Origin: Akkermansia muciniphila
GTDB taxonomy: Bacteria > Verrucomicrobiota > Verrucomicrobiia > Verrucomicrobiales > Akkermansiaceae
Length of the DNA stretch: 39,853 bases
NCBI GenBank assembly: GCA_945901795.1
Contig: CAMDLP010000027.1
Span: 1 to 39,853 of the forward strand
Reading direction: 5' to 3'
The position numbers and the translations under genes are program-made. The first letter of the stretch is position 1; each line of letters opens with the position of its first letter. Positions 17,034-25,414 of this stretch are shown here, piece by piece. Below the pieces are notes generated by a model that was not told the origin of the DNA, made no database searches, and worked only from the letters and a program-made list of their open reading frames with translations.

Positions 17034-17244
17034 CGTTTTTTCCTCATAGGCAATATATGCGGAGTGCCTAGCGCTTGGCGGGTAGTTCCTCCTACCGGTG
17101 GAATGGTAGGGCTGGACGGCCACGGCCTGAACGGCTACACAACCGCGGGTTGGGACGTATGGCAAAGCAAGTCGCTGGAGTGGCTTGCCCCAGAAACCGC
17201 CCGACGTGATGCCAAAACCCTGGTTTTCCGATCCCATTGATACC

Positions 17245-18444
17245 ATGAAATATTACCTGATCCTCCTGGCTCTCACTCTTCCGCTCCCGGCGGCTGTTAC
17301 GTTTAAAAAACAGACCCTCACCACGGATTTCGTGGCCGAGGGCTGCGCCGTGGCCGACTTCGACCACGATGGCCACGCCGACATCACCGCCGGATGGTTC
17401 ATCTGGCATGGCCCGGATTTTACCCGTCGCGCCGCCTTCCGTCAGCCGAACGTGAATCCGAGTGGCCCCGCCAAGACACCTTACCATCCGGCGACCGGTT
17501 ATTCGGACTATTTCCTGCAGTTTGCATACGATTTCAACGGCGACCGATGGGACGACATTTTGGTTTACGGTCTGCCCGGTGAACCGGCGTATCTCTACCT
17601 CAACCCGCAAAACAAAGGCGGGGATTGGGCCCAACATGCCATCTTCGACATGGCCGACAACGAATCGCCCGATCTCAAGGACATCAACGGCGACGGAAAA
17701 CCCGAGCTCCTCCTGCACACCCGCGGACAGCTGGGATACGCCGAGATCGCTTGGGCGAATCCCACCGCCCAAGCGCGCTTCCGTCCCATCTCGCCGAAGT
17801 CCCCGGAAAACGCCAAGAAGTATTTCCGTTACACCCACGGCTACGGCGCTGGCGACGTGAACGCCGACGGACGTGTGGACATCCTAACGAAAGATGGCTG
17901 GTTCGAACAGCCGCCCGATACCAGGGAAGACAAGGATTGGGCGTTTCATGCCGGTCCGTTTGGCTGCGGAGGGGCGCAGATGTATGTTTACGACGTAAAC
18001 GGCGACGGCAGGAAAGACGTGATTACCAGTTTTGATGCGCATGGTTTTGGCTTCGGCTGGTTCGAGCAAAAAGCGGATGGCTCCTTCGCCGAACAAAAAG
18101 TGATGGGTGGCACGCCCGAGGAAAACCCACAAGGCGTCAAGTTCAGTCAACTCCATGGCCTGAGCATGACCGATATGGACGGTGATGGCGTGCAGGATAT
18201 CGTCACTGGCAAGCGCCGGTGGGCGCATGGTCCCAAAGGCGATGTCGAACCCGGCGCCGACCCCGTGCTTTACTGGTTCCAAATCAAGCGCGACGGCAAG
18301 GGCGGTGCCCATTTCACTCCCCACCTCGTTGACAACGCCAGCGGCGTCGGCACTCAAGTTACCACCGCCGACCTCAACAAAGACGGCAAGCCGGACATCA
18401 TTGTGGCTAACAAGATGGGCGTTTTCGCATTCACCCGGCAATGA
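17245..18444 (+). CDS. exported FG-GAP/VCBS repeat protein
   Basis: A 399-residue secreted protein. The N-terminus KYYLILLALTLPLPAA is a signal peptide. Seven calcium-binding-like repeats of the D-x-D-x-D-G type follow: DFDHDGHADI, DFNGDRWDDI, DINGDGKPEL, DVNADGRVDI, DVNGDGRKDV, DMDGDGVQDI and DLNKDGKPDI. This spacing predicts a seven-bladed beta-propeller like integrin alpha FG-GAP domains. Such proteins are common in Verrucomicrobiota and Planctomycetota and are usually extracellular or surface-bound; a binding role is likely but no ligand is known. ATG at 17245 places the signal peptide at the start. It is divergent from the UbiA-like gene. Confidence 0.85.
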   Translation: MKYYLILLALTLPLPAAVTFKKQTLTTDFVAEGCAVADFDHDGHADITAGWFIWHGPDFTRRAAFRQPNVNPSGPAKTPYHPATGYSDYFLQFAYDFNGDRWDDILVYGLPGEPAYLYLNPQNKGGDWAQHAIFDMADNESPDLKDINGDGKPELLLHTRGQLGYAEIAWANPTAQARFRPISPKSPENAKKYFRYTHGYGAGDVNADGRVDILTKDGWFEQPPDTREDKDWAFHAGPFGCGGAQMYVYDVNGDGRKDVITSFDAHGFGFGWFEQKADGSFAEQKVMGGTPEENPQGVKFSQLHGLSMTDMDGDGVQDIVTGKRRWAHGPKGDVEPGADPVLYWFQIKRDGKGGAHFTPHLVDNASGVGTQVTTADLNKDGKPDIIVANKMGVFAFTRQ

Positions 18445-18581
18445 GCTGATGGCCTGCCGACTGGTCCGCCCGCATCGGCGGGGTGGAGGGTGAAGTGAGC
18501 GCGCCGCGGCGGGCGGGCCCTACCGGGTTTAGGCACGGAGCGGGACGCCCGCAGCCACTTGGCGGTGGGCGTGGATCGTCG

Positions 18582-19211
18582 TTAGGGGTGTTGATTGAGA
18601 CCTTGGAAGGCTTGCCAGGCGAACATGCCGAGGAAGATGGGGAAGATGATAGAGCCGGTCTGGGTGAACATCAGCACGCCGACGACGACGGCGACGATGA
18701 TGGTGACCCAGAGGGTGATCTTGATGTGCGAGGGGCCGAGGAGGGCGTTGAGCATTTGCCCGCCATCGAGCGGGACGACGGGGAGGAGGTTGAGAATGGC
18801 CCAGAAGAAGCTAATGAGGATGAGGGTGTGGAGGAAATGATCGCCGTTGTCACTCAGCTCGGGGAGGGCGCGCAGCAGGAAGAAGACGGCGACGCCGAGA
18901 AGGATCTGGATGCCGGGCCCGGCGGCGGTGACGAGGAAGCTTTGCCAGCGGTTGAGGAGGCCGCCGGAATAGGCGGCGTAACCGCCGAAGGCCTGGAGGG
19001 TGATGGCGCTGTGAGCTCCGAAGGCGCGGGCGGCGAGGGCGTGGCCGAGTTCGTGAACGAGGATGGAAATGAATCCGGCGAGGACGAAAAGCCCGATGTT
19101 AAGGATGGCGGCGGCGGAGTCCGCGGAGGACGCGCCGCCGAGGATGATGAGGGAAATCCAAAAGAAGGGCTGGATTTCAACGGGGATGCCGAAGATGGAA
19201 AAACGAATCAT
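18582..19211 (-). CDS. site-2 protease family (M50) membrane metallopeptidase
   Basis: A 209-residue intramembrane metalloprotease. Zinc ligands and catalytic Glu are in LVHELGHALA (His53, Glu54, His57) and the third ligand, Asp149, is in NLLPVVPLDGGQ. About five membrane segments are seen. There is no PDZ domain, and the short form resembles the Rip3/SpoIVFB-like group without CBS domains. Its substrate is unknown; S2P enzymes cut membrane-bound regulators or leftover signal peptides. ATG at 19211 is chosen because the conserved N-terminal IRFSIFGIPVEIQPFFW starts there. It is transcribed divergently from the L,D-transpeptidase. Confidence 0.88.
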   Translation of the reverse strand: MIRFSIFGIPVEIQPFFWISLIILGGASSADSAAAILNIGLFVLAGFISILVHELGHALAARAFGAHSAITLQAFGGYAAYSGGLLNRWQSFLVTAAGPGIQILLGVAVFFLLRALPELSDNGDHFLHTLILISFFWAILNLLPVVPLDGGQMLNALLGPSHIKITLWVTIIVAVVVGVLMFTQTGSIIFPIFLGMFAWQAFQGLNQHP

Positions 19212-19316
19212 GTGCGCCGTGATTAAGCGAAGATGGCGGGCGGTGCAAGGCCGGGACGCGATGAAGTAACTGGGAGCGGGATGGGTAGGGTAGAGTAAGA
19301 CCCCATTCGCTAAGCC

Positions 19317-19345
19317 TTGACCCATGGGGATTCCAAGCCTATTAC
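19317..19345 (+). promoter_or_regulatory. sigma70-type promoter of the L,D-transpeptidase gene, with overlapping operator-like repeat
   Basis: TTGACC at 19317-19322 and TATTAC at 19340-19345 are 17 bases apart, a good match to a housekeeping -35/-10 pair. The start codon at 19405 is 60 bases past the -10. An exact 8-base inverted repeat, GACCCATG at 19319-19326 and CATGGGTC at 19345-19352, overlaps the -35 box and the start of transcription. That arrangement is typical of a repressor site. Confidence 0.55.
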
Positions 19346-19404
19346 ATGGGTCTGGCGGCAAAAATCCACGGTGTTTTCCCCGCCCCGTTATTTTTGAAAT
19401 CCCG

Positions 19405-20139
19405 ATGTCTCCGCGCCTTCTGACTATTTCCTTGGCCGCCTTGTCGAGTGTCGCGCTCGCGCTGCTGTCGGTATCGTGTGGAGTTTCCGGTGCTCCGGTG
19501 ACGCATCGGAAGCCGGACCGGGTGTTGCACCAGTGGCACGACGACGGCGGGGAGGGCAAGGTTTCGATCCGCATCAGCCTGACCGACCAAATCGCGGAGA
19601 TCAACCGCGGCGACCGGGAGATCGGCTGGTGCTACGTGGCGACGGGTAAGGAGGGGCACGGCACGGCTCCTGGGAGCTATCGAATCACGGAGAAGATCGA
19701 GGACAAGTATTCAAATTTATACGGCTGTTTTGAGGACGAGTTTGGAAACGTGACGGACGGCGATGCGCGTTCCCGCGACCCGGTGCCGGAGGGGATGGTT
19801 TATGTGCCGGCACCGATGCCGCACTGGATGCGGCTCACGTCGTATGGCGTGGGGATGCACGGCGGGTTGATCCCGGAGCCGGGAAAGCCGGCTTCTCACG
19901 GTTGTATCCGTTTGCCGAAGGAGTTCGTGCCGCTGCTGTTCGATGCCGTGGTGGTGGGGACTCCGGTGACCATCACCAACGCGCCGAGGCACAGGAGCCG
20001 CTTGGAGATCGAGAGTCATCCGCCGGATCAACCGATGGATCCTTCGAGTGTTAGATCTCGAAATCCTGATGGGCTCAGGGCGGACGGGAGCGCGGATGCG
20101 GTGACCTATCGGAATGGGCTGCCGGCTCGCTTCTATTGA
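19405..20139 (+). CDS. L,D-transpeptidase (YkuD domain)
   Basis: A 244-residue exported enzyme that forms 3-3 peptidoglycan cross-links or attaches proteins to the wall. The N-terminus is a hydrophobic signal ending LALLSVSCG, which may be a lipoprotein site (Cys25), although the -3 residue is Ser rather than Leu. The YkuD active site is complete: His152 in GMHGG and SHGCIRL with His165, Cys167 and Arg169. The domain runs from about residue 52 to 187; a polar C-terminal tail follows. ATG at 19405 lies 60 bases beyond the -10 box of a good promoter. It converges on the LysM protein gene, which may also bind peptidoglycan. Confidence 0.92.
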   Translation: MSPRLLTISLAALSSVALALLSVSCGVSGAPVTHRKPDRVLHQWHDDGGEGKVSIRISLTDQIAEINRGDREIGWCYVATGKEGHGTAPGSYRITEKIEDKYSNLYGCFEDEFGNVTDGDARSRDPVPEGMVYVPAPMPHWMRLTSYGVGMHGGLIPEPGKPASHGCIRLPKEFVPLLFDAVVVGTPVTITNAPRHRSRLEIESHPPDQPMDPSSVRSRNPDGLRADGSADAVTYRNGLPARFY

Positions 20140-20163
20140 TGACGGATCACCCGCAAAGCCCGC

Positions 20164-21066
20164 TTACGGCTGGGCGGGAACGTAGAGTTCGGAGCCTTTG
20201 GCCAGAATGGTGGCTTCGGTGAGATCGAGTCCGTTGAGGGCGTTGAGCCGATCGGTGTTGGTGCCATGCAGGGCGGCGAAGGCACCATAGGTCATTTCGA
20301 TTTCGATCATGACGGGATGGAGTTTTTTGTCAGCGGGCTCGGCGGCGGGAGTTGGCGCTGCGGCGGGTGGCTCCGTCGCCGCCGTAGTGGCGGGAGCGGG
20401 TGTCGGAACGCTTGGCTGCGCGGCGGGCGATTTCTCCACCGGCTCGGGAGTTTTGGTCTGGGCGACCGGCGAGGCGTCGGCGCGGAGTTGGATGACCTGG
20501 CCCGGGCGGAGTGCGGTGGCCTTGACGGTGGGATTTGCCGCGGCCAGGGCTTCGGCGCTGATTTTGTATTTCCTCGAAATGCTGGAATACGTCTCGCCGG
20601 CCTTCACCGTGTGGGTTTTGTCGTTGGTCTGGGAGGATGGAACTGCCGCGGCGGTGGTGGCCGGGGAACTCGTACCAGGAACCTTGAGCTTTTGGCCGGG
20701 CTGGATGATGGCAGTGGTTTTCAGGCCGTTGAACTTGGCGAGCTTATCCGGGCTGGTGCTGAGCTTGCGGGCGATCTTTTCGAGGCTGTCGCCGGCCTTG
20801 ACCGTGTAAGTCGAGGCTGCGGCCGGCGTGGGATTGACGATGGTTTGCGTGCCGGTGGCGGACGATAAGATCGAGGCTGCCGGGGCCGGCCGGTAGCGCG
20901 GGCCGCCGCTGTCGGAGCGCAGTCGGGTGTTTTCATCCTCCAACTGGCGGATCTGCCGTTCCTGTTCTAGGCAAAGCGATCGAAGCGTTTCCAACTCCGA
21001 TTTTGCAAATGCGGCGGGGGCGGCAAGAACCATGGACAGCGTGGCGAACAGCAGGGTTGGTTTCAT
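20164..21066 (-). CDS. exported LysM-repeat protein
   Basis: A 300-residue peptidoglycan-binding protein. KPTLLFATLSMVLAAPAAFA is a signal peptide, followed by a short coiled coil (ETLRSLCLEQERQIRQLEDE). Two clear LysM domains follow: about 86-130 (YTVKAGDSLEKIARKL; IIQPGQKLKVP) and about 153-197 (HTVKAGETYSSISRKYKI; LRPGQVIQL). A Pro/Ala/Thr-rich linker leads to a third, degenerate LysM at the C-terminus (GAFAALHGTNTDRLNALNGL; ILAKGSELYVP). ATG at 21066 is preferred over the start six codons earlier because it opens the signal peptide. No catalytic domain is present. It ends convergently with the L,D-transpeptidase. Confidence 0.88.
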   Translation of the reverse strand: MKPTLLFATLSMVLAAPAAFAKSELETLRSLCLEQERQIRQLEDENTRLRSDSGGPRYRPAPAASILSSATGTQTIVNPTPAAASTYTVKAGDSLEKIARKLSTSPDKLAKFNGLKTTAIIQPGQKLKVPGTSSPATTAAAVPSSQTNDKTHTVKAGETYSSISRKYKISAEALAAANPTVKATALRPGQVIQLRADASPVAQTKTPEPVEKSPAAQPSVPTPAPATTAATEPPAAAPTPAAEPADKKLHPVMIEIEMTYGAFAALHGTNTDRLNALNGLDLTEATILAKGSELYVPAQP

Positions 21067-21159
21067 GGCGGGTAGCATTTCCAAATTCCTTGGTTTGAAT
21101 CAAGCGAAATTACGGCTTTCTTAACTAATTAGGCTGTTTCCGTTCTAGCGAGAGGGGCC

Positions 21160-21191
21160 GAAAAAACGGGTGCCCCCGAAGGACCACCCGT
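21160..21191 (-). terminator. intrinsic terminator of efp
   Basis: On the minus strand ACGGGTG pairs exactly with CACCCGT around a 12-base loop (stem positions 21185-21191 and 21166-21172), followed by a run of six T (21161-21166 on the plus strand as A). It begins about 30 bases after the efp stop and separates efp from the LysM gene. Confidence 0.85.
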
Positions 21192-21221
21192 TGGGATGAA
21201 GTTTGAAGAGCCGGCTCCGGC

Positions 21222-21788
21222 TCAGTTGGAGCGACCGGTGTAGGAGTTGTCCTCGGTCTTGACATTGATTTTCTCGCCGACGTTGATGAACAGCGGAACC
21301 TGCACGATCAGGCCGGTTTGCATCACGGCGGGCTTGTAAACGTTGTTGGCGGAGTCGCCTTTGACGCCTTCCGAGGACTCGGCCACGGTCATCACCATCG
21401 AGAGCGGCAGGTCCACGGCGACGACGATGCCGTCGGCGACGAGCAGGTTGTAGAGCTGGCCTTCGATGAGATAGTTTTTCACGCCTTCGATGAGGTCTTC
21501 ATAGACGACGGCGTCCTCGTAGGTGCTTGGGTCGAGGAAGTGGTAGCCGCTGCTGTCCTTGTAGGAATATTCGTGCGGGGTGCGCTCGAGCACGACGCCT
21601 TCGACGCTGTCGTTGGAGGTCATGCGAAGGTTGAAAACCTTCTTGGTGGCGACGCTGCGGATCGACATCTGGACGTAGGAAGCCATCCGCGGAGGCGTCT
21701 TGAGCTCGTGGTCGATGACGAGGCAGACTTCGTTGTTGTGGCGGACGGCGTGTCCTTTGCGGAGGTTGATGATAGGTGTGCTAGCCAT
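21222..21788 (-). CDS. efp: elongation factor P
   Basis: A 188-residue EF-P, which enters the ribosomal E site and helps peptide bond formation at proline stretches. All three beta-barrel domains are covered: KOW-like domain I, the OB domain (IVVAVDLPLSMVMTVAES) and the C-terminal domain with KGDSANNVYKPAVMQTGL and VPLFINVGEKI. The tip loop that normally reads PGKG reads LKTPPRMASY, so position 34, modified as lysine in E. coli, is arginine here. Arg34 occurs in EarP-dependent EF-Ps, but those have a PGR-type loop and usually an adjacent earP, which is not seen. ATG at 21788 is clear. The gene ends in its own terminator. Confidence 0.96.
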   Translation of the reverse strand: MASTPIINLRKGHAVRHNNEVCLVIDHELKTPPRMASYVQMSIRSVATKKVFNLRMTSNDSVEGVVLERTPHEYSYKDSSGYHFLDPSTYEDAVVYEDLIEGVKNYLIEGQLYNLLVADGIVVAVDLPLSMVMTVAESSEGVKGDSANNVYKPAVMQTGLIVQVPLFINVGEKINVKTEDNSYTGRSN

Positions 21789-21854
21789 GATTTGTGCGTG
21801 GAGATAGGGCGGGTTTCGCGCTGAGGCAAGCCCGGATTGGGGGAAAAGGGCGGC

Positions 21855-22370
21855 TTAATCGCGCTGTTGTTGGATCCAGGTGGCGAGCTTCAAGTCGTCG
21901 TCGCCGGCGGCCCAGAGCTGGCGGAGGAAATCGGCGAGGTGGATGTCGCCGTGGTTTTTCAAGAATTTCCGGTCGCCGCCGCAGCCGAACATCATGTCCG
22001 GATCGAGCTCGCCACGGAGTTTCGCCCGGCCCTTGGCGATGAGCCGGGGCAGGTAGGGCATGCCTTCGAGCTCGTCGCCGAAGGTCGGTATGTCGTCGCG
22101 GGTGAGGACCTTGTCGCTGGGAACGCGTTTCTGGACGGCGGTGAAATAATCGCGGCGGACCGCGGCGACGAGTAGCGCGGTCGAGATGGAGGGAACGCCT
22201 TCGCCGCAGAAATCCTCGACGAAGTCGAAAAACTCGCGCGGCTGGCAGCCGATGCCAGCGAGGAACGCGAGGTCATCGCGGCTGTAATACTTTTCGAAAT
22301 CCAAGTCGCCAGAATGGAAGGCGGCGGCACAGCGGTCGAAGAGGGTTAGAAAAGTGTCGTTCCAGATCAT
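21855..22370 (-). CDS. DUF5069 domain protein
   Basis: A 171-residue cytoplasmic protein that fits DUF5069, with its typical phrase MPYLPRLIAKGRAKLRGEL (about 101-119) followed by MMFGCGGDRKFL. The N-terminal half (YSRDDLAFLAGIGCQPREF; DFVEDFCGEG) looks alpha-helical. No enzymatic motif, signal peptide or membrane helix is seen, and the family has no known function that I can state. It starts 21 bases before the aldo/keto reductase gene ends on the coding strand, so the two are probably in one transcript, and it lies 66 bases upstream of efp. Confidence 0.75.
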   Translation of the reverse strand: MIWNDTFLTLFDRCAAAFHSGDLDFEKYYSRDDLAFLAGIGCQPREFFDFVEDFCGEGVPSISTALLVAAVRRDYFTAVQKRVPSDKVLTRDDIPTFGDELEGMPYLPRLIAKGRAKLRGELDPDMMFGCGGDRKFLKNHGDIHLADFLRQLWAAGDDDLKLATWIQQQRD

Positions 22371-22391
22371 GGGTGGCAGTAGAGCGGAAAA

Positions 22392-23402
22392 TCAGCCCTC
22401 CGCATGCTTTTTCTTTTCGCCGGGGGCGATCGCATCGATCGCGGCGAGCAATCCTTCGTCCGGCATCGGCGACTGGAGCGCGTCGAGCGAATCGTCTAAC
22501 TGCGCCACCGTGCGGGCTCCGATGATGGACGAGGTGACGGCGGGGGAGCGCAGCGACCACTGGATGGCGAGGTGGTGGAGCGACATGCCGTGGGCGGCGG
22601 CGAGGTCGCCGAGCGCGCGGATTTTTTCCTGCTGGGCGGCGACTTGTTCGACTTGGAGAAATCCCTCGGCGCGGGCGGCGCGGGAACCGTCCGGGATGCC
22701 GTCCAAGTATTTCGGGGTGAGCATGCCCTGGGCCAGCGGGCTGAAGACCACGCAGCCGATGCCCTCATCCAACAGATAGTCGAAGATGCCTTCGGTTTCC
22801 GGCCAGCGGTTGAGGATCGAGTAGGGAGGTTGATAGACCAGGCAGTGGACGCCCATGTCCTTGAGAATTTTCACGGCTTTTTTCAGCCGCTTGAGCGGGT
22901 ATTTCGAAAGGCCGACGTAGAGCGCCTTGCCGCTGCTAACGGAGGTGGCCAGCGCCGACATCGTTTCCTCCAGCCGGGTGTCCGGGTCCGGGCAGTGCGA
23001 GTAGAAGACGTCCACGTAATTCTGGCGGAGCCGCTTGAGCGACTGGTCGAGCGAGGCGAGCAAATGCTTGCGCGATCCCTTCTGTCCGTGGGGGCCGCCC
23101 CACATCTCGTGGCCGGCCTTGGTGGTGATGACGAGTTCGTCGCGATGGCAGGCGAAGTCCTCCACCAGGATGCGGCCGACGTTTTCCTCGGCGGAACCCG
23201 GAGGCGGGCCGTAGTTGTTAGCCAGGTCGAAGTGAGTCACTCCGCGGTCGAAGGCGCGGCGCATGATGCGGCGGGCTTCCTGGAAATCATCGACGTGGCC
23301 GAAGTTGTGCCAGAAGCCCAGTGAAACGGCCGGGAGCAAAAGTCCGGAATCGCCGCAACGCCGGTAAGGCATGCGGCCGTCATAGCGCGCTGAATCAAAC
23401 AT
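22392..23402 (-). CDS. aldo/keto reductase, L-glyceraldehyde 3-phosphate reductase-like
   Basis: A 336-residue NADPH-dependent aldo/keto reductase. The catalytic tetrad is Asp59, Tyr64, Lys95 and His136 (HFDLANNYG; ITTKAGHEMW; VFYSHCPDP). The N-terminus YRRCGDSGLLLPAVSLGFWH and the segment NNYGPPPGSAEENVG strongly resemble E. coli YghZ/Gpr, which reduces L-glyceraldehyde 3-phosphate, a toxic triose phosphate. The nucleotide-binding end is around SIIGARTVAQLDDSLDAL. Substrate assignment by similarity is likely but not certain. It lies 21 bases before the DUF5069 gene and directly downstream of a truncated cupin. Confidence 0.88.
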   Translation of the reverse strand: MFDSARYDGRMPYRRCGDSGLLLPAVSLGFWHNFGHVDDFQEARRIMRRAFDRGVTHFDLANNYGPPPGSAEENVGRILVEDFACHRDELVITTKAGHEMWGGPHGQKGSRKHLLASLDQSLKRLRQNYVDVFYSHCPDPDTRLEETMSALATSVSSGKALYVGLSKYPLKRLKKAVKILKDMGVHCLVYQPPYSILNRWPETEGIFDYLLDEGIGCVVFSPLAQGMLTPKYLDGIPDGSRAARAEGFLQVEQVAAQQEKIRALGDLAAAHGMSLHHLAIQWSLRSPAVTSSIIGARTVAQLDDSLDALQSPMPDEGLLAAIDAIAPGEKKKHAEG

Positions 23403-23414
23403 GAAGTGAAATTG

Positions 23415-23615
23415 TCAGCCGGGCGACTTCTTGCCAAGCGCAACCATGTGCCAGTGTGGCGGCGGACCGGCACCGGACGGCGTGGTCTCGACCCATTGCG
23501 TGAACGCGCCGCCGGTCTGCGCACCCGTAAGATGGAAAACGGCTTCCTCACCGAACGCATGGATGGCCGGGTTTTGGGCGGAGGGGACAAGAACGGGCGC
23601 GGAGTTCATCGGCAC
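23415..23615 (-). pseudogene. truncated cupin-domain fragment
   Basis: A 66-residue reading frame whose middle is the N-terminal half of a cupin: FGEEAVFHLTGAQTGGAF, then WVETTPSGAGPPPHWH. The HWH pair is the first metal-binding motif of cupins, but the sequence stops ten residues later (MVALGKKSPG), so the Glu and second His motif and the rest of the barrel are missing. The remnant ends 13 bases before the start of the aldo/keto reductase gene. It may be the leftover of a deletion joining two genes. Translation is possible from ATG at 23615, but a folded cupin is not. Confidence 0.55.
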
Positions 23616-23759
23616 GGCGGGCGTGGAGGCTTGTGATGTGTTGAGGGTCTGGCTTTATTCACTCATTGAAGACCAATGGCGGAAGCGCACGGACTCGCAC
23701 ACACCGATCCCGAGGAGCTCCTTGGCTGCTAGAAGGATCAAAGTCCGCGCCAGTCCCCC

Positions 23760-23781
23760 CAATGTGTTCCGGCTGTCTCAG
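23760..23781. repeat. half copy of family B palindrome
   Basis: The 22 bases starting CAATGTGTTCCGGCTGTC match 25341-25362 with a single difference (CCGGCTG here, CCGACTG there). The second half of the hairpin is missing; the following bases read CGAGCACAC. Confidence 0.7.
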
Positions 23782-23867
23782 CGAGCACACAATTCCAGCG
23801 AGACGCCTTCCAATTCCACTGCAAGCCCCTGTTTTTCCCCGAATTGCTCAAAAAATAAGACTTCAAA

Positions 23868-23884
23868 GGAATGCCTGTATCACC
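23868..23884. repeat. half copy of family A palindrome
   Basis: GGAATGCCTGTATCACC is the exact reverse complement of the first 17 bases of the family A element at 8307-8323. It lies immediately after the argG stop codon on the minus strand. Only one half-arm is present. Confidence 0.7.
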
Positions 23885-23885
23885 C

Positions 23886-25169
23886 TTATTGGCCTTGGCG
23901 GGCGGTGGCCTTGAGGCGGAGGGCGTTGAGAGCGATGAAGCCGGTGGCGTCGTCCTGATTATAGGCTTCTTCCTGGCCGCCTTCCATGGTGGCGACGGCT
24001 TCGGAATACATGCTGAACGGCGAGCGGCGACCGGCTTGCATGACGTTACCTTTGTAGAGCTTCATGCGGACTTCGCCGGTCACCGTTTTCTGCGTCTCGG
24101 TGACGAGGGCTTGGATGGCGACACGCTCGGGGGCGAACCAGAATCCGTTATAAACGAGCTGCGCGTATTTCGGGATGAGGCTATCGCGGATGTGCATGGA
24201 CTCGCGATCGACGACGAGGGTCTCCAAATCGCGGTGGGCAGCTAGAAGGATGGTGCCGCCGGGGGTTTCGTAGATGCCGCGCGATTTCATGCCGACGAAA
24301 CGGTTTTCCACGATGTCCACGCGGCCGATGCCGTTGCGGCCGCCGAGCAGGTTGAGAACGCGCATGATGCCGTAGGGCGTGAAGAGCGAGTAGCCGTCTT
24401 GCTCGCCGGTGGATTTTACGTCGCCTAACTCACCGAGGATGGCGCAGAGGTTGATATGCTTGAGGCCGATGGCGTTGCCTTTTTCAAAGAGGATCTCGAT
24501 GTATTCGGCTTGGTCGGGCGCGTCTTCCGGGGAGACGGAGAGGACATACATATCGGTATCCGCCGGGGTGGTGGCGTCATACCACGGGTCTTCCATAGCT
24601 CCGGCTTCGAAGGAGATGTGGAGGAGGTTGCGGTCCATCGAGTAGGGCTTCTTCATGGAGGCCTTGATCGGAATGTTGTTCGCATCCGCATAGGCGATCA
24701 TTTCGGCGCGGCCGGGGAACTCCTTGCGGAACTCGGCGTCTCGCCACGGGGCGATGCACTTGACGTTAGGCGCGAGGGCGGCGGCGGAGAGCTCGAAACG
24801 GACCTGGTCGTTGCCCTTTCCGGTCGCGCCGTGGGCAATGGCGTCGGCCCCTTCGGCGAGGGCGACCTTGATCATGTCGTGAGTGATGCAGGGGCGGGCG
24901 ATGGAGGTGCCGAGCAGGTAGCGGCCTTCATAAATCGCGCCGGCTTGGATCATCGGGAAAATGTAATTGGCGGCGAAGTCTTCCTTGAGGTCGCCGATGA
25001 AGCACTTGGAAGCGCCGGTGGAGAGCGCCTTGGCTTCGAGGCCGTCGAGTTCGTCGCCTTGGCCGACGTCGGCGCAATAGGCGATGATTTCGGCGTTGTA
25101 TTTAGCCTTGAGCCAGAGAAGGAGGACGGAGGTGTCAAGACCACCGGAATAAGCGACGACGATTTTCAT
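23886..25169 (-). CDS. argG: argininosuccinate synthase
   Basis: A 427-residue enzyme joining citrulline and aspartate with ATP, the next-to-last step of arginine synthesis. The PP-loop is [12 protein letters not shown] (6-17). Further landmarks are [19 protein letters not shown], the citrulline-binding [13 protein letters not shown], and [21 protein letters not shown] at 25169 is chosen since the conserved [10 protein letters not shown] begins there; upstream sequence in frame is spacer. argH is not in the window. It is separated from uppS by a 245-base gap containing a double hairpin. Confidence 0.96.
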   Translation of the reverse strand: MKIVVAYSGGLDTSVLLLWLKAKYNAEIIAYCADVGQGDELDGLEAKALSTGASKCFIGDLKEDFAANYIFPMIQAGAIYEGRYLLGTSIARPCITHDMIKVALAEGADAIAHGATGKGNDQVRFELSAAALAPNVKCIAPWRDAEFRKEFPGRAEMIAYADANNIPIKASMKKPYSMDRNLLHISFEAGAMEDPWYDATTPADTDMYVLSVSPEDAPDQAEYIEILFEKGNAIGLKHINLCAILGELGDVKSTGEQDGYSLFTPYGIMRVLNLLGGRNGIGRVDIVENRFVGMKSRGIYETPGGTILLAAHRDLETLVVDRESMHIRDSLIPKYAQLVYNGFWFAPERVAIQALVTETQKTVTGEVRMKLYKGNVMQAGRRSPFSMYSEAVATMEGGQEEAYNQDDATGFIALNALRLKATARQGQ

Positions 25170-25343
25170 GAGGGCGGGAGGCAAGCATGAAGCGGCGTGG
25201 CGGGCAAGGGGCAATCCGTCCGCCGATGCCCATGAAACAAGGTAAGCCGCTTCCCCACGGCCGATCATGGGCAAGGCGACCGGGTATCGCCACTCCCTCG
25301 CGCGGTGTGGACAGCAGGGCGGTCTCACGGAAAGCGGCAGCAA

Positions 25344-25405
25344 TGTGTTCCGACTGTCTCAGTCGGAAGCGGAGCCTCGGCACCCGGCTGAGACAGCCGG
25401 GACAC
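25344..25405. repeat. REP-like double hairpin (family B) between uppS and argG
   Basis: Two adjacent perfect hairpins: TTCCGACTG-tct-CAGTCGGAA (25348-25368) and CCCGGCTG-aga-CAGCCGGG (25383-25401), facing each other so that the whole element is also an inverted repeat bounded by TGTG and ACAC. Half of it recurs at 23760-23781. The arrangement is that of bacterial REP/BIME elements. It starts nine bases after the uppS stop and may also end that transcript. Confidence 0.8.
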
Positions 25406-25414
25406 TTTAATTTC

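Larger units (their letters stand above)
23616..23885. other. gene-free spacer with repeat remnants
   Basis: About 270 bases between the cupin remnant and argG with no supportable gene on either strand. It holds one half of each of the two dispersed palindrome families found elsewhere in the window (23760-23781 and 23868-23884), so it looks like a site where repeat elements have landed and decayed. Confidence 0.6.

Noticed and set aside
17094-17140. GC-rich GGTAGGGC segments on both sides of the FG-GAP gene (also near 18517-18524, inverted)
   Set aside because: Only eight bases are shared and the hairpins are imperfect; could be REP decay but cannot be supported from two short matches.
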